A stretch of 64,000 bases of DNA from CAZVYN01 sp964631125 (lineage in GTDB: Bacteria > Eisenbacteria > RBG-16-71-46 > CAIMUX01). A model generated the notes under the pieces. The model saw only the letters and a program-made list of their open reading frames with translations. It made no database searches and was not told the DNA's origin. This document shows positions 25,136 through 34,273 of this stretch, in pieces. The stretch spans positions 1 through 64,000 of the forward strand of contig CAZVYN010000005.1 of the NCBI GenBank assembly GCA_964631125.1, in the 5' to 3' direction. The stretch's first letter is position 1. Every line of letters begins with the position of its first letter. The position numbers and the translations under genes were made by a program.

Positions 25136-26803
25136 TCACCGCGTCGTGACGAGGCGTCCCGACGCCGACTTGTCAGCGGTCTGCAGGCGATAGAAGTAGG
25201 CCCCCGCGGCGCGATCGGTCGGCACGTTCCAGACGGCGGTGTGCTCACCGGCGGCCAGTTCACCGTCGAGCACCCGCTCGACCATCCGCCCCGCGGCATC
25301 GAAGACCGTGAGTTCAGCGCGACCGGACGCGGGCAGGCTGAAGAAGAATCGGGCCTCGTTGACCGCCGGATTCGGGAAAGTGCGGATCAGAAGGCCCTCG
25401 ACCGACGCGACCTCAGGATCCACGTTGGTCGTTCCGCCGCCGCAGAAGACGGCCGGCGTCGGGCCGAAGCCGCGTGCGGACGTCTCGTTGTGCTGCACGC
25501 GCAGTCCGCGATCTCGCCAGTTCATCACGATGCTGTTGTAGATCCTGGCGTCCGTGCCGCGACGCAGGTGGATTCCGTTCGCCTCGGAACCGGTATTGGA
25601 GCCGACGAGCGTGAGGTTCGCGAACGTGGGGAGCGAACGGCAGGGTGCGTCGAAGTTGAACTCGTTGTTGTCGGCTTCGATCGCCTTGTCGCTGGCGTCG
25701 CCCAACTGCTGGATCACGGCGAACTGCACCTGTCCGCGGTAGCCCATCTGCCAGTCGAGACCATCGTCCTGACCATGAGTCCCGACCAGGTAGGAGCAGT
25801 TGACGTTGCCGCCAAACCACTCGAAGAGGTCGTCCAATCCACGGTGCGCCTGCAGGTGGTTGACCCGGGTATTGCAGCCCACGCCGTTGAACGTCCAAGC
25901 GTTGAGTTCGTTGTCGAGGCCGGCGATGCGGCCCGCGAACTCCACCCGCGCGTACTCGAGCGATCCGCTGTTGTCACAGTCGTTGTTCCCGCAGAACGCG
26001 ACCGCCGTGCCCTCGCTCACGCAGCTACCGCCATTGATGCAGTCCGCACAGTTGGCGATTCCGCGCCCGTTGATGACGACCCCGCCCCACTGGCCGGGGG
26101 CATACGAACCGGGCGCCGTGTCCGGCGTGAAGATGATCGGATCGTCCACCGTTCCGTTCGCGAAGATCTGTGCGCCCCGCTCGATGACGAGTGTTCCAAC
26201 GGTGGCGTTCTCGCCGAAGACGTACGTGCCGGCTTCGATCGTGATCGACGCGCCAGACTCGATGTCGACCCGGCCGCGGAGGAGATAGTGGTTGGTGTTG
26301 ACCAGATTCAGGGGGGTGAACTGATCGCCCTGCAGGATCACCACCGGTCGCACCGGGATGACTCGGCCCGCGCCGTTGAAGGTGTAGTCGGTCCAGCCCT
26401 GCGTCCAATCGTCGCCCATCCCGACCGGGGGAATCGCACCGCGGTAGCAGGTCGGCTTGATGAGGTCGACACACGAGGGACAATTGCCGCACGCATCGGG
26501 CGCGATCGCGGGACTGACCACCGCATCGTTCACGGAAGAAGCCGGACTGCTCGCCAACGGCTGCCAGTTCGGATTCACGATGTTCAGAGGAGCGACGAGC
26601 TGCGGATCGACCGTGTCGTTGTTCGGGAAGTGAGCGATGAGACCGCAGGCATCGAAGGTGGCGGAACCTCCGACGATGCAGGTTCCGCCCGTGTTCCCGA
26701 ACAAGATGTTTCCGTCGAAGACGTGCTGCGCGCTGGCCGTGCCGACCAAGGCCGTCGCCATGGTCACGCCGAGTGCGAGACGCTTCAGAGTATCGAAGTG
26801 CAT
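25136..26803 (-). CDS. Secreted beta-helix-like protein with C-terminal sorting domain
   Basis: A 555-residue protein with a signal peptide (MATALVGTASAQ), a cysteine-containing N-terminal region, and strand repeats resembling a parallel beta-helix (ASITIEAGTYVFGENATVGTLVIERGAQIFANG, GQWGGVVINGRGIANC). The C-terminal 75 residues are a FlgD-like/T9SS-type sorting domain (FPNPAVNEARFFFSLPASGR ... GAYFYRLQT). It precedes the TonB receptor by about 146 bp on the same strand. This protein-receptor pairing suggests a surface ligand-capture partner or co-regulated substrate. CAGGAGGCAG before the ATG is a strong ribosome-binding site. Confidence 0.75.
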   Translation of the reverse strand: MHFDTLKRLALGVTMATALVGTASAQHVFDGNILFGNTGGTCIVGGSATFDACGLIAHFPNNDTVDPQLVAPLNIVNPNWQPLASSPASSVNDAVVSPAIAPDACGNCPSCVDLIKPTCYRGAIPPVGMGDDWTQGWTDYTFNGAGRVIPVRPVVILQGDQFTPLNLVNTNHYLLRGRVDIESGASITIEAGTYVFGENATVGTLVIERGAQIFANGTVDDPIIFTPDTAPGSYAPGQWGGVVINGRGIANCADCINGGSCVSEGTAVAFCGNNDCDNSGSLEYARVEFAGRIAGLDNELNAWTFNGVGCNTRVNHLQAHRGLDDLFEWFGGNVNCSYLVGTHGQDDGLDWQMGYRGQVQFAVIQQLGDASDKAIEADNNEFNFDAPCRSLPTFANLTLVGSNTGSEANGIHLRRGTDARIYNSIVMNWRDRGLRVQHNETSARGFGPTPAVFCGGGTTNVDPEVASVEGLLIRTFPNPAVNEARFFFSLPASGRAELTVFDAAGRMVERVLDGELAAGEHTAVWNVPTDRAAGAYFYRLQTADKSASGRLVTTR

Positions 26804-27086
26804 TCTGCCTCCTGTGGTCGTCTGGGAGTGGATCTCGTGGGTGCGTTGTTCCGCGTCGGAAGATCCGTGGATGGGGCGCTCTGACTGCAGAGCACGAACG
26901 TCATGGATCGGTCACAACACGCGGCAGAGTTTGCTCGCGCAGGAAGGCGGAAGCCCGTCAGCTTTCGGTCAATGATCTTTGGCCGTAGGGAGAGTTCTTT
27001 GTTAGGAGTTCGTGTGGCGGTCGGGGGTGGCTCGGACGACCCTCGTCGTGCGCTGAAATCGCCCCAATCGCGCTAGGATGCAAGGC
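26804..27086. promoter_or_regulatory. Divergent intergenic region
   Basis: About 283 bp between the TonB-locus start (leftward) and yihY (rightward). It must hold promoters for both. Two imperfect 7-mers 11 bp apart (26955-26961 and 26966-26972) have the layout of a Pho box but match it only 5 of 7 each. I see no RNA gene. Confidence 0.4.
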
Positions 27087-28556
27087 ATGCAGCGGCCGAA
27101 CTCTTCTCACAACACGCTGAAATCGGCGCGGGATCGCGCGGGCGGCCTCATCGGCCGTGTTCGGCGACTGCTGCACGAGCACATCTGGGACGTGGACCTG
27201 ACCCGCGTCTCCCGCTTCCAGGCGTTCTTCTATCGCCAGTTGCGCGTCGCCGTCCTCGTGGTGCGCGACCTCCTGCGAGGTCGCCTCTTCCTCCAAGCTT
27301 CCGCGATGACCTTCACGTCGCTCCTGACGATCGTGCCGCTGTTGGTCGTGAGTTTCGCGGTTATTCGAGGACTGGGCGCTTTCGAGGGACTGGAGAACCG
27401 GCTCGAGCAATTCATCCTCGAGTCGATCGTGCCGTCGAGTCAGTCCGAGGTGCGGGCTTGGATCGATCGCTTCTTGGTCAGCGCGCGAGGGGGCGCGTTC
27501 AGCGGCGTGAACTTGTTCGCGCTCCTGGCCGGCGGCTTCGGTTTGCTCTCGTCGATGGAGGGCGCATTCAACGATATCTGGGGCATTCGACGCGGTCGGC
27601 CGATCCACCAACGTCTCCCCATCTATCTTACGCTGATCGTGCTCGGTCCGCCGTTGGTCGCTCTCGCGCTCACGCTCACGGCCGACTTGGCCGCCGCTCA
27701 GATCTGGCTGTGGATCACGGCGAAGGCGCCGGAGCTGGCCATTCCGATCGGCATCGCGTTCAAGCTCGCGCCGGCGATCCTGATCGGAATCGCGCTCACT
27801 CTCCTCTACACGATCCTGCCCAACGCGCGCGTGCGCCTCCTCGACGCTCTCCCGGCCGGGCTGATCGCGGCCGTCCTGTTCGAGGTGTCTCGCTACGCGT
27901 ACACGACTTACTTGGCGAGTTCGATCCACTACAACGCGCTCTATGGCTCCATCGCCGCGTTGCCGATCTTCCTCGTCTGGGTCCACTCGGCCTGGGTGAT
28001 CGTCCTCTTCGGCGCGGAACTGACCTTCGCGCGAGACGCCGCAGACGACATCCGAGATGAGGAGTTAGCGCGCGATGCCACGGCGCGCGAGCGGCTTCGC
28101 GCGGCGCTCCGACTCACCTACGAGGCTTGCCGGCAGCATCTCGCGGGTGAACCGCCGCCTCGCCAGAGCGAGCTCGCGCATCGCCTGCAGCTTCCCGTGC
28201 GGCTGGTCGGCTCCGTCTCCGAGTTGTTGACCGACGCGGGCATCCTCCATCTGGTCGCGATCGCGCACGAAGATTTCGGCTTGGTTCCCGCGCGCACGCC
28301 GGATCGGATCCTGCTTCGCGACGTGGTGGATGGGTTCCTCGATTGCGGCGTCACCGTCAGCCGTCGCCCCGCCTCGACCAAGACGCGCCCGGCGCACCCG
28401 GCGGGGCCGGTCGATCGCGTGCTCCAGCGGCTCGAGTCGAACCTCTCCGGCGCCGACGGGGACCGCTCCATGGCCGACCTCGTCGCACTCGCGGCGTCTT
28501 CCGTTCCGCCCACCGTGATTCCGTTTCGTCGGCCCGAGGAGGGGCATTCATCGTGA
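27087..28556 (+). CDS. YihY/virulence factor BrkB family membrane protein
   Basis: A 489-residue inner-membrane protein. The first 330 residues hold about six helices with family segments (FLQASAMTFTSLLTIVPLL, RRGRPIHQRLPIYLTLIVLG, YNALYGSIAALPIFLVWVHSAWVIVLFGAEL). The remaining 160 residues form a cytoplasmic winged-helix-like extension (LAHRLQLPVRLVGSVSELLTDAGILH). Once misnamed ribonuclease BN, the family's function remains unsettled. ATG 27087 was preferred because AGGA lies eight bases upstream; ATG 27078 is also in frame. The stop overlaps the SDR start. Confidence 0.88.
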   Translation: MQRPNSSHNTLKSARDRAGGLIGRVRRLLHEHIWDVDLTRVSRFQAFFYRQLRVAVLVVRDLLRGRLFLQASAMTFTSLLTIVPLLVVSFAVIRGLGAFEGLENRLEQFILESIVPSSQSEVRAWIDRFLVSARGGAFSGVNLFALLAGGFGLLSSMEGAFNDIWGIRRGRPIHQRLPIYLTLIVLGPPLVALALTLTADLAAAQIWLWITAKAPELAIPIGIAFKLAPAILIGIALTLLYTILPNARVRLLDALPAGLIAAVLFEVSRYAYTTYLASSIHYNALYGSIAALPIFLVWVHSAWVIVLFGAELTFARDAADDIRDEELARDATARERLRAALRLTYEACRQHLAGEPPPRQSELAHRLQLPVRLVGSVSELLTDAGILHLVAIAHEDFGLVPARTPDRILLRDVVDGFLDCGVTVSRRPASTKTRPAHPAGPVDRVLQRLESNLSGADGDRSMADLVALAASSVPPTVIPFRRPEEGHSS

Positions 28557-29341
28557 TTCAGGTCGATCGACCGCTCGTCTTCGTCACCGGGGCGAGCGCC
28601 GGAATCGGCGAAGCGACCGCCCGGGCCTTCGCCGCTCGCGGCGCGCGTCTCCTCCTCGCGGCCAGACGGATGGATCGCCTGCGCGAGTTGGCGGCCGAGC
28701 TTCGCCGAGAGTATCAGACCGAGACGACGACGCTCGAGCTCGATGTCAGAGACTCCGCGGCCGTGTCCTCGGCGGTCGAATCGCTCCCCTCGGAATGGGC
28801 CGCGATTGACGTCCTCATCAATAACGCCGGGCTCTCGCGCGGACTCGACAAGGCGCAAACAGGCGACCTCGATGACTGGGACGAGATGATCGACACCAAC
28901 CTCAAGGGATTGCTCTATGTCACGCGTGCGGTTCTGCCCGGCATGGTCGCTCGCGGAAGGGGCGATGTCGTGCTCCTCGGTTCGATCGCGGGCCACGAGG
29001 TCTACCCGGCGGGGAACGTCTATTGCGCGACGAAGCATGCGGTGAGAGCTCTCGCCGGCGCTCTCCGCCTGGATCTCAACGGCACAGGAGTGCGTGTTTC
29101 GACGATCGATCCCGGGATGGTCGAGACGGAGTTCAGCGTGGTTCGATTCCGGGGCGACGCCGATCGCGCGGCGCGTGTGTACGGCGGACTCACGCCGCTT
29201 TCCGCCGACGATGTCGCCGATTCGATCGTCTGGGCTGTCTCGCGCCCGGGCCACGTCAACGTCGCGGAGATCCTGCTCCTGCCGACTGACCAGGCTTCCG
29301 CCACCGTGGTCCACCGCCGGCCGACCTCTCTCCGTCCTTGA
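28553..29341 (+). CDS. Short-chain dehydrogenase/reductase, YdfG-like
   Basis: A 262-residue NAD(P)-dependent oxidoreductase with classical SDR features: TGASAGIG cofactor motif, a basic residue after the second strand (AARRMDRL) favouring NADP, NNAG, catalytic Ser (GSIAGHEVYP) and YCATKHAV (Tyr-x3-Lys). VSTIDPGMVETEFS matches the YdfG branch, which acts on 3-hydroxy acids such as allo-threonine. The GTG start at 28553 overlaps the yihY stop and follows GAGGAGGGG. Confidence 0.88.
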   Translation: MIQVDRPLVFVTGASAGIGEATARAFAARGARLLLAARRMDRLRELAAELRREYQTETTTLELDVRDSAAVSSAVESLPSEWAAIDVLINNAGLSRGLDKAQTGDLDDWDEMIDTNLKGLLYVTRAVLPGMVARGRGDVVLLGSIAGHEVYPAGNVYCATKHAVRALAGALRLDLNGTGVRVSTIDPGMVETEFSVVRFRGDADRAARVYGGLTPLSADDVADSIVWAVSRPGHVNVAEILLLPTDQASATVVHRRPTSLRP

Positions 29342-29407
29342 CGTACGTCGGTCGGATCGTAGGCTGGTAGTCCACGACGATTCCACAACCAACCGAAGAG
29401 GACCTTC

Positions 29408-30193
29408 ATGGAGATCGATCCGAATCGCCCAGAACCGGAGGTCGCGTCCCGGTCCCGCCGAGATGCGCTCAAGCTGTTCGGACTCGCCGCGGCGGGTGGA
29501 ATCCTGGCGCTTGGAACCGCGCCGGTCTCCGGCTCAGCGGATGTGGCGGCGCAGTCCGGCGGCGGCGTTGCTGGCGAAGGCGAGGCCACCGGCCTGCCTG
29601 AGTACGAGCTCCCCGCACTCCCCTATGCGAAGAACGCGCTCGACGGATTTCTCAGCAGCGAGATCTTGGAGCTCCACCACGAGAAGCATCACGCCGCGTA
29701 TGTGAAGGGACTGAACTCCGCCCTCGCGAGCCTGGCGGGCGCTCGCCGCGAAGGAAGACTCGACGCGGTCAAGGATCTCACGCGCGCCGTGGCATTCCAC
29801 GGGAGCGGGCATGTGCTCCATTCACTCTATTGGGCGTCGATGAGCCCGACGGGCGGCGGTGGACCGTCGGGGGATCTCGCGGCAGGACTCTCCGCGAGCT
29901 TCGGCAGCGTGGATGCCTTCCGCCAACAGTTCGCCGCTGCAGCCAAGGCCGCCGAGGCGAGCGCGTGGGCGATGTTGGTCTACGAGCCGCTGGGGGATCG
30001 TTTGCTGATCCTGGCGCCGGAGAGTCATCAGCAGATGGGTCTTCCCGGGTGCGTGCCCCTCATCGTTTGCGACGTCTGGGAACACGCGTACTATTTGCGC
30101 TACCAGAACCGCCGAGCCGACTACGTCGACGGTTTCTTCGGTGTCATGGATTGGACCTTCGCCGCCCGGCGCCTCGCCGCGGCGAGAAGCTGA
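29408..30193 (+). CDS. Tat-exported Fe/Mn superoxide dismutase
   Basis: A 261-residue SOD with an N-terminal twin-arginine signal (SRRDALKLFGLAAAGG) and the mature enzyme from about residue 60. Metal ligands are visible: His in LELHHEKHH, His in GSGHVLHSLYW, and Asp/His in CDVWEHAYYL. YELPALPY at the start and DYVDGFFGVMDW at the end are typical. It converts superoxide to peroxide, here probably in the periplasm. The metal (Fe, Mn or either) cannot be decided by eye. Most Fe/Mn SODs are cytoplasmic. Confidence 0.92.
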   Translation: MEIDPNRPEPEVASRSRRDALKLFGLAAAGGILALGTAPVSGSADVAAQSGGGVAGEGEATGLPEYELPALPYAKNALDGFLSSEILELHHEKHHAAYVKGLNSALASLAGARREGRLDAVKDLTRAVAFHGSGHVLHSLYWASMSPTGGGGPSGDLAAGLSASFGSVDAFRQQFAAAAKAAEASAWAMLVYEPLGDRLLILAPESHQQMGLPGCVPLIVCDVWEHAYYLRYQNRRADYVDGFFGVMDWTFAARRLAAARS

Positions 30194-30235
30194 CGCGGGC
30201 CGCAGAAGACGGGGTGATCAACCGATGGTGACAGC

Positions 30236-30622
30236 ATGAGCCCGTATTTCATCCTTGTAGCGATCCTCACGGCGGCCGGCGTCGCCCTGATGATCTATCT
30301 GATCCGGCTGATCCACCGCCTCACCGCCGTGGCGGTCGAGCTGGAGGCGGCGATCCGCAACGTCAACGAACTCGCCGATCAAGCGGGCGGTGTGCTCCAA
30401 AAGGTCGAGGCCGAGCTGAACACGGTCCACAGCATCAGCCAACGCCTCGAGGGCATCGTCGCGGACGCGGAGAACGTCTCGGGACAGGTCTCGAAGTTCT
30501 CGCTCTCCGTGGTCGACGGCCTTTCACCGCTCTCGGGCGCCTTCCAGCAGGTGAAAGCGGTCCTGAGCGGAGTCCAGACGGGGGTCGGCGCTTTCAAGCG
30601 GTTTCGGAGCGAACGCCGTTAG
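30236..30622 (+). CDS. DUF948 domain-containing protein
   Basis: A 128-residue protein with one N-terminal membrane helix (FILVAILTAAGVALMIYLIRLI) and a long amphipathic helical region (VELEAAIRNVNELADQAGGVLQKVEAELNTV), matching DUF948. The function is unknown; members are frequently next to YtxH-type genes, as here, and are linked to general stress and envelope functions. Confidence 0.8.
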   Translation: MSPYFILVAILTAAGVALMIYLIRLIHRLTAVAVELEAAIRNVNELADQAGGVLQKVEAELNTVHSISQRLEGIVADAENVSGQVSKFSLSVVDGLSPLSGAFQQVKAVLSGVQTGVGAFKRFRSERR

Positions 30623-30711
30623 CGTTCCGGTGTTACGCTTTCGGGAGCACAATTCAATCGAGTAGCAGCTCAGCCACTCGCCAGTCCGTTTCTCGAGCAA
30701 GGAGACAAAAT

Positions 30712-31053
30712 ATGAGCAGGAACACAGACGGACTCGTGGGCTTCCTCCTCGGCGTCATGGCCGGGGCCACCGCCGCCGTCCTCCTCGCGCCGGACAAGGG
30801 GTCGGAGACGCGCCGGAAGATTCGCGCGGCGACGCTCGATCTCTACGGCCGAGGTGAGGAGTTCGTCGAGGGCCAGACACAGGCAGCCACAGACGCCGCC
30901 CACCGCGTGGCCGACGTCGCTCGCGAGAAACTCCATGCCGCGCAGGAGAAGGTCCACGAGGCGAGCGACAGCGCTCGCTCGCACGCCGCGGCGTTGAAGG
31001 AAGCAGTCAACGAAGGCCGGGATGCGTATCGCCGGGAGATGAACAAGACCTGA
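30712..31053 (+). CDS. YtxH domain-containing protein
   Basis: A 113-residue protein: GLVGFLLGVMAGATAAVLLAP membrane helix, then DKGSETRRKIR and an alanine/histidine-rich amphipathic helix. This is the YtxH (gas-vesicle-like/general stress) layout. ATG 30712 follows AAGGAGAC. It is the second gene of a DUF948/YtxH pair. Confidence 0.8.
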   Translation: MSRNTDGLVGFLLGVMAGATAAVLLAPDKGSETRRKIRAATLDLYGRGEEFVEGQTQAATDAAHRVADVAREKLHAAQEKVHEASDSARSHAAALKEAVNEGRDAYRREMNKT

Positions 31054-31109
31054 GATTCACCGCGGCGCGACGGCCGACCTCGGCCGGACCGCGTCCCGAC
31101 GTGACTTAC

Positions 31110-31146
31110 GAAATCGCTCCGGTGCTCACGGCGCCGGGGCGATTTC
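31110..31146. terminator. Hairpin between convergent genes
   Basis: A 13-bp stem including one G-T pair (31110-31122 / 31134-31146) with an 11-nt loop. It lies between the YtxH and START-domain genes and overlaps the latter's stop codon. There is no pronounced T-run; a possible bidirectional terminator. Confidence 0.5.
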
Positions 31147-32103
31147 TGTCTCCGGCGCCTCGAACGAGTCCGGGGTCGCCGCGGTTGACTCCGGGATCGC
31201 CGACACCTCGAGGCCGACGGAGTCGGGGCGGGAATCGACCGGCGCCGCCGTTTGGTCGAACCGGCGAACGACGCTGCGATCCCCCGCGAATTGCGTCCCG
31301 TGTCCGGCCAGGTAGTGGTTCCGTATTCCGGCGGCGGCGGCGGCCACCTTGTTCAACGTATCGTCGAGTTCTCGCATCGCTAGCTTCATTCCGAGACTTT
31401 CCGGGATCCACCCGCCGACCACGATGGTGAGCTGGTAGACGAGGAGCGTCGTATCGTCATCCAGTTGGGCGACAACCCAAGAACCTTCGTTCGCGGGAAG
31501 GTAGACAGCCTTCTCCGCCGCGTCCTCATCCAGCCCCGCCACCCTTCCGCCGCGGACCACTTCGAACGCGATCTCGCGACCGTTCTCGGAGAGAAGCCAG
31601 GCTTGCTGCCAGATCCCGTCGTCGCTGCGCGCCGCGAGGTCCGAGTCCAGCCAGGTGTCGATAACCCAGTTGCGATCTCGGATCGGCCAAGGGAGCGACA
31701 TGTGTTGGTAGAGTTGGTTGCTTCCGCCTCCACCGTCCATGACTCGATACTCCTTCACGCGTCCCGGGAAGAGCGTGTGCGGATCGAGGGCGGCGAGCCA
31801 GGTCTCCAGCTTGGGTGAGTCGACGATGCGGTAGCCGACGCCGCGGATCTGCATGTCCTCGACTTCTTCGCCGTCCGCGCCGGTCACCTCGGTGTTCCAC
31901 TTCTGCTTCACGACCTTGCGTGCGAGAAGTTCTTCGCTTTGCTCGTCCGAGAGCGGAGGGAGCGGGGTCTTGGAAAGCGCGTTGTACTCTTCGATCCGCG
32001 CGCGCGCGCGCGCCAGTTCGGACGCCGAACACACCGGCGCCAGCAGAGCCACCGCGAGTAACCCCGCGATCGCGGTGCGCTCGAGACGAGAACGGGGGGG
32101 CAT
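31126..32103 (-). CDS. START domain-containing exported protein
   Basis: A 325-residue protein with a signal peptide (AIAGLLAVALLAPVCSA), a START/SRPBCC helix-grip domain (RIVDSPKLETWLAALDPHTLFPGRVKEYRVMD ... SLPWPIRDRNWVIDTWLD ... LLVYQLTIVVGGWIP) and a Pro/Thr-rich C-terminal tail. START folds bind lipids or other hydrophobic ligands. Periplasmic lipid binding is inferred from the signal peptide. Confidence 0.75.
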   Translation of the reverse strand: MPPRSRLERTAIAGLLAVALLAPVCSASELARARARIEEYNALSKTPLPPLSDEQSEELLARKVVKQKWNTEVTGADGEEVEDMQIRGVGYRIVDSPKLETWLAALDPHTLFPGRVKEYRVMDGGGGSNQLYQHMSLPWPIRDRNWVIDTWLDSDLAARSDDGIWQQAWLLSENGREIAFEVVRGGRVAGLDEDAAEKAVYLPANEGSWVVAQLDDDTTLLVYQLTIVVGGWIPESLGMKLAMRELDDTLNKVAAAAAGIRNHYLAGHGTQFAGDRSVVRRFDQTAAPVDSRPDSVGLEVSAIPESTAATPDSFEAPETEIAPAP

Positions 32104-32184
32104 AGTGCGGATCCTCCGCGAGACGCCGACGACGGGTCGCCGAGCGTGGCGACCACGTTCAGTAGACCGGGCCAGCAGTCCGGG

Positions 32185-32928
32185 TCAGTAGATGTAGATC
32201 GGCGTCCCGATCGGGGCGAGATCCCAGAGCGCCTTGAGATCCTCTCGCCCGAGTCGGATACATCCGTGGGAGACGCTTCGTCCCAGGAGCCGCTCATACA
32301 ATGTTCCATGGATCATGAAGCCGTTCCCGAAGTAGAGCGCGTACTTGCCGAGGACGCCGTCCTCGAATCGATCGGAGTCCCGTCGTGGGACCGGTCGGCC
32401 TTCTTCGATGAAGGCCCAGTCCGGTTTCTTCCAAACTGGATTCTCCCGCTTCGAGATCACACGGTACTGGCCGCGCGGCGTGTCGAACGTCCAGGTTCGA
32501 CCATTGTCCCTGCTGGCGTCCCGGAGGACGAACCCCGAACCGGTCGAGGCCACGCACGTGCGTAACACCTCGTCGCCCTTGCGGACGTAGACGCGATTCT
32601 GGGTTTGATCGATGACGATGTACGCGCCCCGAGGCGCGGTCTTCGTCAGTTTGGCCGCTAGACCCTTGCGCTTGTTCTCGGAGTCTTTCGCCGCCTTGGC
32701 CAGCGTCGGCCCTTCCGCCGGAACATCGTCCGTGACGCGAAGCGGCGTCGGCCGTAGTCGCTCGTATGCGTAGCCGGTCCCGAACCCCGCGAGGAGCGCG
32801 GCAGCGAGAAAGACGCCGATCCCGCCCAGCACCCAGACGCGGCGCCGGCTTATCGATCGTTCCCGAGACCACTCCCGCGTGACCTGACCGTTGTAGAGCG
32901 TGTATGGGCTGTCGATGCCACGATCCAC
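32185..32928 (-). CDS. L,D-transpeptidase (YkuD/ErfK), membrane-anchored
   Basis: A 247-residue protein with an N-terminal anchor (VWVLGGIGVFLAAALLAGFG) and a YkuD catalytic domain (YIVIDQTQNRVYVRKGDEVL at the start, MIHGTLYERLLGRSVSHGCIR with catalytic His and Cys). It forms 3-3 peptidoglycan cross-links or attaches proteins to the wall in the periplasm. It is followed 29 bp later on the opposite side by a second L,D-transpeptidase gene on the same strand. Confidence 0.88.
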   Translation of the reverse strand: MDRGIDSPYTLYNGQVTREWSRERSISRRRVWVLGGIGVFLAAALLAGFGTGYAYERLRPTPLRVTDDVPAEGPTLAKAAKDSENKRKGLAAKLTKTAPRGAYIVIDQTQNRVYVRKGDEVLRTCVASTGSGFVLRDASRDNGRTWTFDTPRGQYRVISKRENPVWKKPDWAFIEEGRPVPRRDSDRFEDGVLGKYALYFGNGFMIHGTLYERLLGRSVSHGCIRLGREDLKALWDLAPIGTPIYIY

Positions 32929-32957
32929 GGTCTTACCCTCCGCTTACGATCCGCCCG

Positions 32958-34187
32958 TCAGTTCGACGATGGCTTGCTCGCGCTACGCATCGCCTCGGTC
33001 TCGCGCATGAGGTTCGTGAAGAAGCCGCCGCTGCCATCCCCACCCACGATCGTGACCGGAGTCCCGACCTCGACGCGACGCGCCAACTCGTCCATCTCGG
33101 CGTTGGAAAGCGCTACGCAGCCCTTCGTCCAGTCCTTCCCACGCCCGCCTTCTCCGTGGATCTCGATGAGACCGCCGACGCCGGCCGACTTGGGAACCTG
33201 ACCTGCTCGTCGGAGCTGAGCGAACTCACGCCGATCTTCCTCGTTGGGATAGTCCAGAAGGAAGGCGCGATGATACGTGGATTGCCCCAACCCCTTCTTC
33301 GATGTGATGCGGTACTTCCCTTCGGGTGTCGCGGCATCTCCGGAGTAGCGCTTGTCCCGGACCGAGTTGTAACCGAGCTCCGCCGCGTAGGTGCGGCTGA
33401 GAGCACCGTTGGAGTAGACGAAGAGTTGGTGCTTCTCTTTGTTCACGATGATGGCCGTGGCTGAATTGCGACGCGACCAGGCGATCGTCTCGTCGATCCA
33501 TCCGCGCCAACGCGCGACGAGTTCTCGATCGCCGTACCTCGCGATCTCCTTCTCGGCGCGCGTGATGACGCGGAGAACCGTCGCCTGGGCGCCGCTGGCC
33601 GCCTCGCGCGCGGCAACGTAGTCCGCTTCCTCGAAGTAGATCCGAGCCTCGTGCTGCGCGGTCTTCGCGCGCTGGATCAGACCCCGGTCGTACGCGGAAA
33701 TGCTCGCCGCGCGCGCCACCTCATCGGCCGTACCGATGACGCGATCCGCATCCGCCAGATGGGTGAGTGCCTGGTTCCTGGCTTCCTCTCGCGCGTGCAT
33801 CGACTGCTGCGTGGCGCCCCTCGACTCCGACACCGCCCGATCGAGGTGCAACCTCGCGTCGGTGAAGTCCCGAAACGGAAGGAAGCGGATCTGCTGGAGT
33901 CGGACCTCGAGTCGACCGGTCTGAAGGGCAGCCTCCGCGCTGGCGAGGAGCTCGGGCGTCCAGCGATCGGCCCGTTCGCGACGCGCCTCCTCGATCCCCT
34001 CCGCGGCGACACGCAAGCCGTACTCCGGCACGCTCGTCTTGCCCTGGATGATCGGAATCGACATCGCGACAACCGAGCCTACGCTCGCCAACGCGAGCAG
34101 GATCCACGGCCAACGACGGCGGTGGCGACGGCGGGTGGTCGAGAACGGAGATGCGGGTAGTTCGGCTCGCAATGGCAACGTGGTCAT
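32958..34187 (-). CDS. L,D-transpeptidase with N-terminal helical domain
   Basis: A 409-residue protein: membrane anchor (WPWILLALASVGSVVAMSI), about 200 residues of charged helices (coiled-coil-like, ARREAASGAQATVLRVITRAEKEI-type), then a YkuD domain (AIIVNKEKHQLFVYSNG; GGLIEIHGEGGRGKDWTKGCVALSNAEMD) with catalytic His and Cys. The helical domain resembles DUF4398-type segments of its neighbour and may position the enzyme against the wall (inference). ATG 34187 was chosen as the last Met before the anchor. Confidence 0.85.
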   Translation of the reverse strand: MTTLPLRAELPASPFSTTRRRHRRRWPWILLALASVGSVVAMSIPIIQGKTSVPEYGLRVAAEGIEEARRERADRWTPELLASAEAALQTGRLEVRLQQIRFLPFRDFTDARLHLDRAVSESRGATQQSMHAREEARNQALTHLADADRVIGTADEVARAASISAYDRGLIQRAKTAQHEARIYFEEADYVAAREAASGAQATVLRVITRAEKEIARYGDRELVARWRGWIDETIAWSRRNSATAIIVNKEKHQLFVYSNGALSRTYAAELGYNSVRDKRYSGDAATPEGKYRITSKKGLGQSTYHRAFLLDYPNEEDRREFAQLRRAGQVPKSAGVGGLIEIHGEGGRGKDWTKGCVALSNAEMDELARRVEVGTPVTIVGGDGSGGFFTNLMRETEAMRSASKPSSN

Positions 34188-34273
34188 ATCCCTATTTTCG
34201 GGACTCGAGCCCCCAAGACCGAACAGTTTCTCGGCGGGGACCTGAGGGGCATCCTTGCCCATCCCATAAAGTC

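Noticed and set aside
26955..26972. Pho-box-like direct repeats upstream of the TonB locus
   Set aside because: Each 7-mer matches the consensus at only 5 of 7 positions and no promoter alignment is visible. Too weak to call, though the 11-bp spacing is right.
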